Source: Streptomyces roseicoloratus
GTDB taxonomy: Bacteria > Actinomycetota > Actinomycetes > Streptomycetales > Streptomycetaceae
NCBI RefSeq assembly: GCF_004117935.1
Contig: NZ_SDOY01000057.1
Location: forward strand, 1-64,000
Direction of reading: 5' to 3'
Length of the DNA stretch: 64,000 bases
The position numbers and the translations under genes are program-made. The notes under the pieces were generated by a model that was not told the origin of the DNA, ran no database searches, and saw only the letters and a program-made list of their open reading frames with translations. Of the stretch, positions 14,880 to 23,546 are shown one piece after another; positions within the stretch are counted from its first letter, which is position 1; every line of letters starts with the position of its first letter.

Positions 14880-15481
14880 TCGATGCCCCGCTGGCCCTTC
14901 TGACCCGCGTCCATCGGGTGCTTCACCTTCGACATGTCGGTCACCAGGTCCGCGAAGTCCACCAGCTCCTGCGGCGCGTTGCGGCCGGTGATCACCACGT
15001 GCTGCTGCCCCGGACGGTTCCGCAGCACCTCCACCACCTCGGCCGTGTCGATCCAGCCCCAGTGCAGCAGGTACGCGAACTCGTCGAGGACGTAGAACCG
15101 GTACTTCTCCTCGGCCAGGTCCCGCTTGACCTGCTCCCAGCCCTCGCGCGCCTTGTCCTCGTGCGACTGCTCGCCCTCGGCGACCTCGCGCTGGATCCAG
15201 GACCAGCCCTCGCCCATCTTGTTCCAGACGACCGTGCCGCCCTTGCCGGTCTCGCCGAGCGCCTTCAGCGCGTTCTCCTCGCCCACCCGCCACTTGGCGG
15301 ACTTCACGAACTGGAACACCCCGATCGGCCAGCCCTGGTTCCAGGCGCGCAGCGCCATGCCGAACGCGGCGGTCGACTTCCCCTTGCCGACGCCCGTGTG
15401 CACCATCACCAGGGCGCGGTTGCGGCGCTGACGGGTGGTGAGACCGTCGTCCGGAACGACGGTCGGCTGTCCCTTGGGCAT
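14873..15481 (-). CDS. cobO: Cob(I)yrinic acid a,c-diamide adenosyltransferase
   Basis: 202-residue CobA/CobO-type corrinoid adenosyltransferase. It has the P-loop VHTGVGKGKSTAAFG near residues 28-42, FQFVKSAKW, the LDEFAYLLHWGWID segment and a VITGRNAP core, all typical of the family, which attaches the 5'-deoxyadenosyl group from ATP to cobalt. The start ATG abuts the stop of the chelatase gene upstream and the 3' end overlaps cobB, so expression should be tightly coupled. Confidence 0.96.
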   Translation of the reverse strand: MPKGQPTVVPDDGLTTRQRRNRALVMVHTGVGKGKSTAAFGMALRAWNQGWPIGVFQFVKSAKWRVGEENALKALGETGKGGTVVWNKMGEGWSWIQREVAEGEQSHEDKAREGWEQVKRDLAEEKYRFYVLDEFAYLLHWGWIDTAEVVEVLRNRPGQQHVVITGRNAPQELVDFADLVTDMSKVKHPMDAGQKGQRGIEW

Positions 15482-17557
15482 TTACGCGGCCCTCCTGGTC
15501 GCAGAGTGATTGCCTTGCACGGTACGGACGAGGCCGGCGATCGAGTCGGCACGCAGCTTGTCCAGGGTGACGGCGGTGCCGCCCAGTTCACGCGCGAGGT
15601 TCCCGGCGAGGCCCAGCCGCACCGGTCCCGTCTCGCAGTCCACGACCACCGCGGCCGTGCCGTCGACGGCGTGCAGCCGCGCCGCCCGCGCGGCGAGCGC
15701 CACCGGGTCCGGGCCGCCGCCGGTCGCCCGCCCGTCGGTCACGACGACGAGCAGCGGGCGCCGCGAGGGGTCCCGCAGGCGCTCCACCCGCAGCACGTCG
15801 TGCGCCTTCAGCAGCCCGGCCGACAGCGGCGTGCGGCCCCCGGTCGGCAGCTGCTCGAGCCGGGCCGCCGCCGCGTCCACCGACGAGGTCGGCGGCAGCG
15901 CGACGTCGGCCGCCCGGCCCCGGAAGGTGACCAGACCGACCTTGTCGCGCCGCTGGTACGCGTCGAGCAGCAGCGACAGCACCGCGCCCTTCACCGCGCC
16001 CATGCGCTGCCGCGCCGCCATCGAGCCGGACGCGTCCACGACGAACAGGACCAGATTGCCCTCCCGCCCCTCGCGGGTCGCCTGCCGCAGATCGTCCCCG
16101 CGCAGCACGAGGCCCGGGCCGCTCCGGCCGCGCGCCTTCTGGTGCGGTGCGGCGGCCTGCACCGTCGCCGCCAGGTGCAGCTTGGTCAGCGCGCCCTTCG
16201 GCCGGGTCGCGCCGGTGGTCCGCCCGTGCTCGGTACGGGCCCGGGAACGGCGCCCCGCCGCGCCCTCGCCGAGCCCGGGCACGGTCAGCGGCCTCGTACG
16301 GAACGGCTCGGCGGCCTTCACCGCCGCACGCTCGCCGGCACCGGCGCCGGGTGCGGAACCCTGCGGCGCGGGGGCGCTCCCGGGAGCCTCGGCGGACTCC
16401 GGCGCGGACTCCGGCTCGGGCGCCGGGGCACCCTCGTTCCCGGGCGCGTCCCCCTGCGGCGGAACGCACCCGCCGTCCGGGCCGCCCCCGCCGGGACCGC
16501 CGTCACCCGGGCCGTCGGGCTCCGGGTCGTCGTCGGGCTCGTCCTCGCCCTTGAACTGCTCCAGGGTCTCGTCGAGCTTGTCCTCGTCCAGGCCCGGCGC
16601 GTCGAAGGGCGATCGTCGGCGCCGGTGGGGGAGGGCCAGGAGCGCGGCCTGCCGCACGTCCTCCGAGGTGACCTCCGTCCGTCCCGCCCAGGCGGCGAGC
16701 GCCGTCGCCGTACGGGCCATCACGATGTCGGCGCGCATGCCGTCCACCTCGAACGCGGCGCAGGTCGCCGCGATCTGCAGCAGCACCGCGTCCCCGAGCA
16801 CCACCTTCGGCAGCAACTCCCGTGCGACGGCGATCCGTTCGCGCAGCGCCCGCTCCTCGTCGGCCCAGCGCGCGGCGAACGCGCCCGGGTCGTCGTCGAA
16901 CGCCAGCCTGCGCCGCACCACCTCGACCCGCTGCCCGGGCTCGCGGGAGGCCGCGACCTCCACGGTCAGCCCGAACCGGTCGAGCAGCTGCGGCCGCAGT
17001 TCGCCCTCCTCCGGGTTCATCGTCCCGACCAGCAGGAAGCGGGCGGCGTGCCGCACGGAGACGCCCTCGCGCTCGACGTACGAGGAGCCCATGGCGGCGG
17101 CGTCGAGCAGGTGGTCCACGAGGTGGTCGCTCAGCAGGTTGACCTCGTCGACGTAGAGGATGCCCCGGTGGGCGTCGGCGAGCAGCCCCGGCTCGAAGGC
17201 CTTCACGCCCTCGGCGAGTGCCTTCTCGATGTCGAGCGCGCCGACGAGCCGGTCCTCGGAGGCCCCGACGGGCAACTCCACCATCCGCGCGGGCCGGGAG
17301 CCGGCCGCGTGGGCCTCGTGCGGCCCGTCCGGGCAGCCGGGGTCCGGCGACGCGGGGTCGCAGCTGAAGCGGCAGCCCGTGACGACCGCCACGGACGGCA
17401 GCAGTTCCGCGAGCGCGCGGACGGCCGTGGACTTGGCGGTGCCCTTCTCACCCCGGACCAGCACGCCGCCGATGGCCGGCGAGACGGCGTTGAGCAGCAG
17501 CGCGAGCCGCAGGTCGTCCATGCCGACGACGGCGGTGAACGGATAGCGGGTGCTCAT
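15482..17557 (-). CDS. Magnesium/cobalt chelatase ChlI-ChlD fusion subunit
   Basis: 691-residue protein joining an AAA+ ATPase and a von Willebrand A domain. Walker A is GEKGTAKST, Walker B is LYVDEVNLL, and sensor Asn is in GTMNPEEGELRP. A long acidic Pro/Gly/Ala linker spans roughly residues 345-450. The C-terminal VWA domain has the MIDAS motif DASGSMAA and TDGRATGG. Such subunits drive metal insertion by a large CobN/ChlH chelatase, here presumably cobalt into the corrin ring. The CobN partner is not in the window. The protein lies between cobQ and cobO in the operon. Confidence 0.9.
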   Translation of the reverse strand: MSTRYPFTAVVGMDDLRLALLLNAVSPAIGGVLVRGEKGTAKSTAVRALAELLPSVAVVTGCRFSCDPASPDPGCPDGPHEAHAAGSRPARMVELPVGASEDRLVGALDIEKALAEGVKAFEPGLLADAHRGILYVDEVNLLSDHLVDHLLDAAAMGSSYVEREGVSVRHAARFLLVGTMNPEEGELRPQLLDRFGLTVEVAASREPGQRVEVVRRRLAFDDDPGAFAARWADEERALRERIAVARELLPKVVLGDAVLLQIAATCAAFEVDGMRADIVMARTATALAAWAGRTEVTSEDVRQAALLALPHRRRRSPFDAPGLDEDKLDETLEQFKGEDEPDDDPEPDGPGDGGPGGGGPDGGCVPPQGDAPGNEGAPAPEPESAPESAEAPGSAPAPQGSAPGAGAGERAAVKAAEPFRTRPLTVPGLGEGAAGRRSRARTEHGRTTGATRPKGALTKLHLAATVQAAAPHQKARGRSGPGLVLRGDDLRQATREGREGNLVLFVVDASGSMAARQRMGAVKGAVLSLLLDAYQRRDKVGLVTFRGRAADVALPPTSSVDAAAARLEQLPTGGRTPLSAGLLKAHDVLRVERLRDPSRRPLLVVVTDGRATGGGPDPVALAARAARLHAVDGTAAVVVDCETGPVRLGLAGNLARELGGTAVTLDKLRADSIAGLVRTVQGNHSATRRAA

Positions 17558-17612
17558 CGGGCGGTCACTCCTTCGAGAGGTACGGAAGTCGGGGCGGTGC
17601 GGCGCGCGGCGG

Positions 17613-19121
17613 TCACGGCGCCCCCGGCGGTACGAACGGCAGCCCGGCCGGCGCGCCCTGCTCGATCAGCCGGAGCAGCGCGTCCGTGTCGGCGTGCTCC
17701 TCGATCAGGTCGCCGAGACGGTCGAGCTGTTCCTCGCGCAGCGCCCCGAAGGACGTGTCGGGCGCGGGCACGAAGCGGCGTCCGGCCGCGGCCGCCACCT
17801 CCCGCAGGAACGCCCGGCGGAAGCCGTCGCTCTCCAGGGAGCCGTGCCAGTGGGTGCCCCAGACCGCGCCGACCCGGCAGCCGTCCAGGAACGGCTCCCC
17901 GCCCCGTACGTCCGCCACGCCGTGGTGGATCTCGTAGCCCTCGACCCGCTCGCCGAGCGCCTCGCCGACCGGCCGGGCCAGCGTCTTCTCCGGCGCGAAC
18001 CGCACCCGTACGGGCAGCAGACCGAGCCCGGTGACGGCACCGGCCTTCGACTCGACCTCGTCCTCGATGTGCTCGCCCAGCGCCTGGAAGCCGCCGCAGA
18101 TGCCGAGCACCGGGCGGCCCTCGGCAGCGCGGCGGCCCAGTTCCCCGGCCAGGCCGCGCTCGCGCAGCCAGGCCAGGGCCTTCACCGTCCCGCGCGTGCC
18201 CGGCACCACGACCAGGTCGGCGTCGGCGAGCTCCTCCGGCCGGTCCACGAAGCGGACCACGACACCCGGCTCGGCGGCCAGCGCGTCCACGTCGGTGAAG
18301 TTGGACATCAGCGGCACGGCACAGACCGCGACCCGCAGCACGTCCGCGCCGACCGGCGGCGCCACGACCGACTCGCGCACCGCGCCCCGCAGCGAGACCC
18401 GCAGGCCGTCCTCCTCGTCGATGCCGAGGCCGTGCGCGTACGGGAGCACACCGAAGGTCCGGCGGCCGGTGAGGCCGAGCAGCATGTCCAGGCCCGGTTC
18501 CAGGAGGCTCACGTCGCCGCGGAACTTGTTCACCAGGTAGCCCGCGACCAGCTCCTGGTCCTCCGGGGCGAGCAGCGCCGTCGTGCCGAAGAACTGGGCG
18601 AAGACACCGCCGCGGTCGATGTCGCCGACCACGACCACCGGGAGCCGAGCGGCCCGCGCGATGCCCATGTTGACGATGTCGGTGCGGCGCAGATTGATCT
18701 CGGCCGGACTGCCCGCCCCTTCGCAGATCACGGCGTCGTACGTGCCCCGCAACTCCTCCAGGCATGCCAGGACCGGCTCGAACAGCTCCTTCTGCCGCCC
18801 TCCGTGGTAGCCACGGGCACTGAGCTCACCCACCGGCTTGCCCATCAGCACGACCTGGCTGGACCGGTCGCTGCCGGGCTTCAGCAGCACCGGGTTCATC
18901 AGCGCCGTCGGCTCCACGCGCGCGGCCTGCGCCTGCATGGCCTGGGCGCGGCCGATCTCCGCGCCCTCGCGGGTCACGAAGGAGTTCAGGGACATGTTCT
19001 GCCCCTTGAACGGCGCCACCTTGACGCCCTGCCGGACCAGCCACCGGCAGATGCCGGCGGTCACGACGCTCTTGCCCGCGTCGGAGGTCGTCCCGGCGAC
19101 GAGCAGCCCCCCACCCCTCAC
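17613..19121 (-). CDS. cobQ: Cobyric acid synthase
   Basis: 502-residue amidotransferase that amidates side chains b, d, e and g of the adenosylated corrin. The N-terminal half has [16 protein letters not shown] and the conserved [10 protein letters not shown] and [13 protein letters not shown]. The glutaminase half has the catalytic Cys in [10 protein letters not shown] and EIHHG near the end. GTG at 19121 overlaps the cobD stop by four bases. A 55-bp gap separates it from the chelatase gene. Confidence 0.96.
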   Translation of the reverse strand: MRGGGLLVAGTTSDAGKSVVTAGICRWLVRQGVKVAPFKGQNMSLNSFVTREGAEIGRAQAMQAQAARVEPTALMNPVLLKPGSDRSSQVVLMGKPVGELSARGYHGGRQKELFEPVLACLEELRGTYDAVICEGAGSPAEINLRRTDIVNMGIARAARLPVVVVGDIDRGGVFAQFFGTTALLAPEDQELVAGYLVNKFRGDVSLLEPGLDMLLGLTGRRTFGVLPYAHGLGIDEEDGLRVSLRGAVRESVVAPPVGADVLRVAVCAVPLMSNFTDVDALAAEPGVVVRFVDRPEELADADLVVVPGTRGTVKALAWLRERGLAGELGRRAAEGRPVLGICGGFQALGEHIEDEVESKAGAVTGLGLLPVRVRFAPEKTLARPVGEALGERVEGYEIHHGVADVRGGEPFLDGCRVGAVWGTHWHGSLESDGFRRAFLREVAAAAGRRFVPAPDTSFGALREEQLDRLGDLIEEHADTDALLRLIEQGAPAGLPFVPPGAP

Positions 19122-20092
19122 TTCGTCCTCCGCTTCACCGTGTCCGTCAGGATCCGGCCGCCCACGCAGGCGGCCAGGGTCAGCCAGGTCACCCGGCGGG
19201 AGAGCCGCACGGCCCGCTCGATGTCGGTGACCTCCACGGGCCGCCCGCCGTCGTTGAGCACCGGCCGGTGCTCGACCCGTCCGCCGTACGAGAGGGTGCC
19301 CCCGAGCCGTACCCCGAGCGCTCCCGCGAACGCGGCCTCCACCGGCCCCGCGTTGGGGCTCGGGTGCCCGCCCGCGTCCGCCCGCCAGGCGCGCACGGCT
19401 CCCCGCGGGTCGCCGCCGGCCACGGTCGCGAGGACGGCGGTGAGCCGGGCGCCCGGCCAGCCGGCCAGGTCGTCCAGGCGGGCCGAGGCCCAGCCGTAGC
19501 GCCGGTGGCGCGGAGACTTGTGGCCCACCATGGCGTCCAGGGTGTTCACGGCGCGGAAGCCGAGCAGGCCCGGCACGCCCGCGACCGCGCCCCAGAACAG
19601 GGCGCCCACGACGGCGTCGGAGGTGTTCTCGGCGACCGACTCGACCACGGCACGGGCCATCGCCGGGCCGTCCAGGGCCTGCGGGTCGCGGCCGACGAGG
19701 TGCGGCATCCGTTCCCGGGCCACCTCCAGGTCCCCGGCCTCCAGTGCCCCCGCGATGGCGCGCGCCTCGCGGCCCAGGGTCGTACCGCCGACGACGGCCC
19801 ACACGGAGGCGGCGGTCAGCGCGACGGACGCGGGCCGGCTGCGCCGTGCCGTACGGGCGGCGAGGGCGCCGAGCGCCACCGTCCCGCCGGCGCAGAGCGC
19901 CGTGTGCAGGACGCCGCGGCCCCGGTCGTCGCGCCACAGCCGGCGCTCGACGGCGGCCGCCGCGCGGCCGAAGGCGGCGACGGGATGGCCGCGACGGGGA
20001 TCGCCCACGAGCAGGTCGGCGACGAGTCCGACGGTCGCTCCGCACGCGAACACGCGGGTGGCACGGGAAGGTCTGGGGCCGCGGCCGGGCAT
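19118..20092 (-). CDS. cobD: Adenosylcobinamide-phosphate synthase (CbiB/CobD)
   Basis: 324-residue membrane enzyme that joins cobyric acid to aminopropanol (phosphate). Diagnostic segments are [65 protein letters not shown] and [22 protein letters not shown]. Several hydrophobic helices are present. It is the first gene after the cobalamin riboswitch. GAGGAC lies before the ATG, just after a small hairpin, so the switch could act on translation. Confidence 0.95.
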   Translation of the reverse strand: MPGRGPRPSRATRVFACGATVGLVADLLVGDPRRGHPVAAFGRAAAAVERRLWRDDRGRGVLHTALCAGGTVALGALAARTARRSRPASVALTAASVWAVVGGTTLGREARAIAGALEAGDLEVARERMPHLVGRDPQALDGPAMARAVVESVAENTSDAVVGALFWGAVAGVPGLLGFRAVNTLDAMVGHKSPRHRRYGWASARLDDLAGWPGARLTAVLATVAGGDPRGAVRAWRADAGGHPSPNAGPVEAAFAGALGVRLGGTLSYGGRVEHRPVLNDGGRPVEVTDIERAVRLSRRVTWLTLAACVGGRILTDTVKRRTK

Positions 20093-20127
20093 GGCGCTGT
20101 GTCCTCACTCAGGGTCCGCGCCCTGGA

Positions 20128-20260
20128 TCGACGTGACCGGCGGCGAGAGTTCCTGACTCCCGGCCCTTCGGGGCCGGTCACAGTGGCGGGACCGTGCCGG
20201 ATTCGCACCGGACTTCCTCTGCTTGCCGCCGTATTGGCCCGGGCAGTCCACCACGCTGCG
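20128..20260 (-). ncRNA. Cobalamin riboswitch
   Basis: On the minus strand the conserved core is clear: GGTGCGAATCC, then GTCCCGCCACTGT, then the B12 box AGTCAGGAACTC. GGCGGC before the core pairs with GCCGCC after the B12 box (P2), and partial P1 pairing flanks it. Between the element and cobD lies a short hairpin (CAGGG/CCCTG) followed by the GAGGAC ribosome site. Cobalamin binding should shut down the cobD-cobQ-chelatase-cobO-cobB operon. Outer boundaries are approximate. Confidence 0.95.
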
Positions 20261-20325
20261 CGAACACCCGTCAACTCACCCTTGACCTGCGACGGGTCGC
20301 TGTGCGAAGCACCACAAACACGAGA

Positions 20326-20362
20326 GCCGGGCGGCCCGCACACGAGGTGCGGACCGCCCGGC
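20326..20362 (-). terminator. Terminator of the pit operon
   Basis: GCCGGGCGG pairs with CCGCCCGGC, with an inner 6-bp stem and a 5-base loop, 15 bp beyond the stop of the small membrane protein gene. It also separates the pit operon from the riboswitch leader. Confidence 0.8.
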
Positions 20363-20376
20363 CGATCGGGCGACGG

Positions 20377-20598
20377 TCAGGCGACGATCAGGTAGATGCC
20401 GTACGCCACGGCCGCCGCGCACAGGGCGAAGCAGGCGTAGGCGCCGGTGCGGGCCAGGGTCGCGGAGCCGCCCTGGGCGGCGGCCTGCTCCTGCTTGGAG
20501 AGGCCGACGATGCCGAGGGTGAAGAGGCCCACGAGGGCGACGGTCGCCACGAGGCTGACTCCGAAGACGGAGCCGAGAGCTGCCCAGTCGATCTTCAT
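20377..20598 (-). CDS. Small membrane protein linked to Pit
   Basis: 73-residue protein with two membrane helices (VSLVATVALVGLFTLGIVGL and ACFALCAAAVAYGIYLIVA) joined by a short polar loop, SKQEQAAAQGGSATLART. It starts 16 bp after the phosphate transporter stop and ends at a strong hairpin, so it is the second gene of a two-gene operon. Homologues next to pit genes in other Streptomyces are remembered but have no assigned role. A modulatory or assembly function for the transporter is plausible, not shown. Confidence 0.8.
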   Translation of the reverse strand: MKIDWAALGSVFGVSLVATVALVGLFTLGIVGLSKQEQAAAQGGSATLARTGAYACFALCAAAVAYGIYLIVA

Positions 20599-20614
20599 GC
20601 TTGGTTCCAGTTCC

Positions 20615-21922
20615 TCAGACCGCGGCGGCGGGGGCCGGGGGAGCGGCGGGGTCCGCGGGGTTCGGGGCGGGGATGGTGGTCTTCAGGTCGTCGTCCGTGA
20701 CGGCGGCGACGGAACCGGCCGGCGGCGGGGTGACGGCCGCGATGGCGGTGGTCACGACACCCGCGGGCTCGGCGACCGCCGTCGCCGCGGCGGTGGCCAG
20801 GGGGACGGCCTCCGCCTCGGACTCGACGTCGTTGACGTTGGTGTGGTCGACGACCTGGCGGCGGGAGACGAGCCAGATGCCGAAGCAGGAGGCGACCAGG
20901 AAGGCCGCGACGACGTAGACGCCCCAGTCGCCCTGGCGGGCGACGTACTCGGAGCCGGCGCCGACCAGGCCGGCGGCCGGGAGGGTCAGGCCCCAGGCGA
21001 CGAACATCCGGGTGGCGGTCGACCAGCGGACGACGCCGCCCTTGCGGCCGAGGCCCGCGCCCATGACGGCACCGGAGACGGAGTGCGTGGTCGAGAGCGA
21101 GAAGCCGAGGTGGGACGAGGCCAGGATGACGGTGGCCGCGCTGGTCTGGGCGGCGAAGCCCTGCTGCGGCTGGAGGTCGGTCAGGCCCTTGCCCATGGTG
21201 CGGATGATGCGCCAGCCACCGAGGTAGGTGCCGAGCGCGATCGCCATGCCGGCGGAGACGATCACCCAGACGGGCGGGTTGGAGCCGGGGGCGAGGACGC
21301 CGCCGGCGACCAGGGCGAGGGTGATGATGCCCATGGTCTTCTGGGCGTCGTTGGTGCCGTGCGCGAGCGAGACGAGGCCGGCGGAGGCGATCTGACCGGC
21401 GCGGTAGCCCTTGTCGGTCGTCTTCTTGTCGGCCTTCTTGTCCAGCCGGTACGTCATGCGGGTGGACAGCATCGCGGCGATGCCGGCGACGAGCGGGGCG
21501 GCGACGGCCGGGATGAGCACCTTGGTGACGACGACGTCGCCGTTGACACCGCTGACGCCGATCGAGGCGACGGTCGCGCCGATGAGGCCGCCCATGAGGG
21601 CGTGGGAGGAGCTGGACGGCAGTCCGACCAGCCAGGTCACGAGATTCCAGAGGATGGCGCCGACGAGCGCCGCGAGGATGACTTCCGGTTGGATGCCCTC
21701 CTCGTTGACGAGGCCCTTGGAGATCGTCTTGGCGACCTCCACCGACAGGAAAGCGCCGACCAGGTTCAGAACGGCGGACATGGCCACCGCCGTCTTGGGC
21801 TTGAGCGCACCGGTCGAGATGGTCGTCGCCATCGCGTTCGCGGTGTCGTGGAAACCGTTCGTGAAATCGAACACGAGAGCTGTCACGACCACGATCGTGA
21901 GCAGCAGCGTGATGTGTTCCAT
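20615..21922 (-). CDS. pit: Low-affinity inorganic phosphate transporter (Pit family)
   Basis: 435-residue Pit/PiT permease that imports phosphate, usually as a metal-phosphate complex with protons. The family signature is present twice, FTNGFHDTANAMATTISTGAL near the N-terminus and LAHGTNDAQKTMGI in the second half, with PSSSSHALMGG and STTHSVSGAVMG loops. About ten membrane helices are followed by a 60-residue cytoplasmic Ala/Pro-rich tail. A PHO box lies about 50 bp upstream of the ATG, so PhoP control is expected. Position suggests the counterpart of SCO1845 (PitH2), from memory. Confidence 0.95.
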   Translation of the reverse strand: MEHITLLLTIVVVTALVFDFTNGFHDTANAMATTISTGALKPKTAVAMSAVLNLVGAFLSVEVAKTISKGLVNEEGIQPEVILAALVGAILWNLVTWLVGLPSSSSHALMGGLIGATVASIGVSGVNGDVVVTKVLIPAVAAPLVAGIAAMLSTRMTYRLDKKADKKTTDKGYRAGQIASAGLVSLAHGTNDAQKTMGIITLALVAGGVLAPGSNPPVWVIVSAGMAIALGTYLGGWRIIRTMGKGLTDLQPQQGFAAQTSAATVILASSHLGFSLSTTHSVSGAVMGAGLGRKGGVVRWSTATRMFVAWGLTLPAAGLVGAGSEYVARQGDWGVYVVAAFLVASCFGIWLVSRRQVVDHTNVNDVESEAEAVPLATAAATAVAEPAGVVTTAIAAVTPPPAGSVAAVTDDDLKTTIPAPNPADPAAPPAPAAAV

Positions 21923-21969
21923 TTACCCAGGCAATCGTTCGGCATCAGTGGCTCGTCGAACGTAGGCAA

Positions 21970-21991
21970 CCTGAGTGAACGGAAGGTGAAC
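21970..21991 (-). promoter_or_regulatory. PHO box upstream of pit
   Basis: On the minus strand GTTCACC (21985-21991) and GTTCACT (21974-21980) are direct repeats 11 bp apart, the exact spacing of PhoP direct-repeat units in Streptomyces. A third, degraded unit (TTGCCTA) follows in phase. Confidence 0.8.
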
Positions 21992-22270
21992 TGGGCCGGG
22001 CGTGGGAGTGTCTCTAACCGGGGTCTCCGGATTCCGCTTCCGTCTCTCCCGGGGCGGGTGTCCACGATGTGGTCGCCTGCGACCCAGGGTGCTCCGGGCG
22101 CCCCAAGCACGCGTGCGACCCGACGCCGCCGTCCCCGCGCCGACCCGTATCACCCCGTGGACGACCCGGGCCGGGCTTCATCCGCGGGGAGGACTTCCGG
22201 GGAGACGCACATCACTCGAACGAGGGTCCGCCCGGTGGCAGGGTGCCGTCGGGCTGCCGACACTGGGAGC
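21992..22270. other. Gap between pit and the hydrolase
   Basis: The 279 bp beyond the PHO box hold no convincing gene on either strand. The promoter of the hydrolase at 22271 must lie here, but no clear -10/-35 pair stands out. Confidence 0.5.
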
Positions 22271-23398
22271 GTGCGCCCGGCTACAGCGACGGCAGCGGCC
22301 GTCACCACAGTGACAGTCCTCGGCGCGGCCGCGGTGGCGGCCGGCCGGTACGCCAGCGACGCCGCGCTCGGGGTCCCGTCAGGACGCCCCTTCCCCGGCG
22401 ATCCGAGACTCACCGTGCACGCCACCGGCCCCGGCAGGATCACCCTCACCCGCAGCCTGGCCTCCCTGCGCCCCGGCACCTACGGGATCGAGGCACCCGG
22501 TCTGCACGCGGTGGTCGGCCCCGTCCTCGACCGGGTTCCGCACACCGCGGACACCGTGGTCCGCCGGCTCGAACGGGTCGAGCTCGGCACCCTCGGCCAG
22601 GGCGCCAAGGTCCGGCTCACCCCGCAGCTGCACTGCGGCACGCCCGAGACCGCCCTCGGCCTGCCCCACGAGGACGTCGACATCCCCGGCGAGCTCGGCA
22701 CCCTGCCCGCCTGGCTCGTCCCCGGCGCCCGCGCCACCTGGGTGATCGCCCTGCACGGCCTCGGCACCACCCGCGAGCACCCGCTCAACCTGGTCCCCTT
22801 CCTCCACCGCCGGCAGGTCCCCGTCCTGATCCCCGCCTACCGCGGCGACGCCGGCGCGCCCGCCGCCCCCGACGGGCTCGCCCACCTCGGCGACTCCGAG
22901 TGGCGCGACGTCGACGCCGCCATCCGCTTCGCGGTCCGCCGGGGCGCCGCCAAGGTGATCCTGCACGGCTGGGGCACCGGCGCCGCCATGGCCCTGCACG
23001 CGGCCGCGGGCTCCGGCATGCGCGACCGCGTCCGCGGCCTCGTCCTCGACTCCCCGGTCCTCGACTGGGAGGCCACCCTGCGCAACCTGGCCGCCGCCCG
23101 CCGGGTCCCCGCCCCGCTGCTCCCGCTCGCCGTCCGCGCCGCCCAGGGCAGGACCGGCCTGCACGGCGACCGCCTCCAGGAGGCCGCCGACCCCGACGCC
23201 CTGCGCGTCCCGGTCCTCCTCTTCCACGGCCCCGGCGACACCCTCGCCCCCCTGGACCGCTCCCGACGGCTCGCCGAGCTCCGCCCCGACCTGGTCACCC
23301 TGACCACGGTCCGCGACGCCCCGCACGCCGCCATGTGGAACGCGGACCCGCTCCGCTACGAGGAAGCCCTCCGCCGCTTCCTGACCCCGCTCCTCTAG
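22271..23398 (+). CDS. Alpha/beta-hydrolase-fold protein with altered nucleophile elbow
   Basis: 375-residue protein with an N-terminal hydrophobic segment (residues 9-26, possible signal anchor) and an alpha/beta-hydrolase domain from about 140. The oxyanion segment ALHGLGTTREHP, a possible acid in FHGPGDTLAP and the His in APHAAMW are present. The nucleophile elbow reads HGWGTGAAM, so the residue expected to be Ser is Gly235 (codon GGC at 22973-22975). The protein is therefore probably not a classical Ser hydrolase. The start is uncertain: GTG at 22271 or an in-frame GTG about 39 bp earlier. Confidence 0.8.
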   Translation: MRPATATAAAVTTVTVLGAAAVAAGRYASDAALGVPSGRPFPGDPRLTVHATGPGRITLTRSLASLRPGTYGIEAPGLHAVVGPVLDRVPHTADTVVRRLERVELGTLGQGAKVRLTPQLHCGTPETALGLPHEDVDIPGELGTLPAWLVPGARATWVIALHGLGTTREHPLNLVPFLHRRQVPVLIPAYRGDAGAPAAPDGLAHLGDSEWRDVDAAIRFAVRRGAAKVILHGWGTGAAMALHAAAGSGMRDRVRGLVLDSPVLDWEATLRNLAAARRVPAPLLPLAVRAAQGRTGLHGDRLQEAADPDALRVPVLLFHGPGDTLAPLDRSRRLAELRPDLVTLTTVRDAPHAAMWNADPLRYEEALRRFLTPLL

Positions 23399-23546
23399 AA
23401 CGTCTCCTCCGGACCGGGTCAGCGCGCGTCCCGACCCGGGCCCGCCCCGGGCCCGACCGGCCGCCCCGGCGCCGAAGGCGGGGGCCTCGCGGCGGCGTTG
23501 CCGATTCCGATTGGGCTTTCGGGCCGTCAGCGGGAAGACTGCCTCC

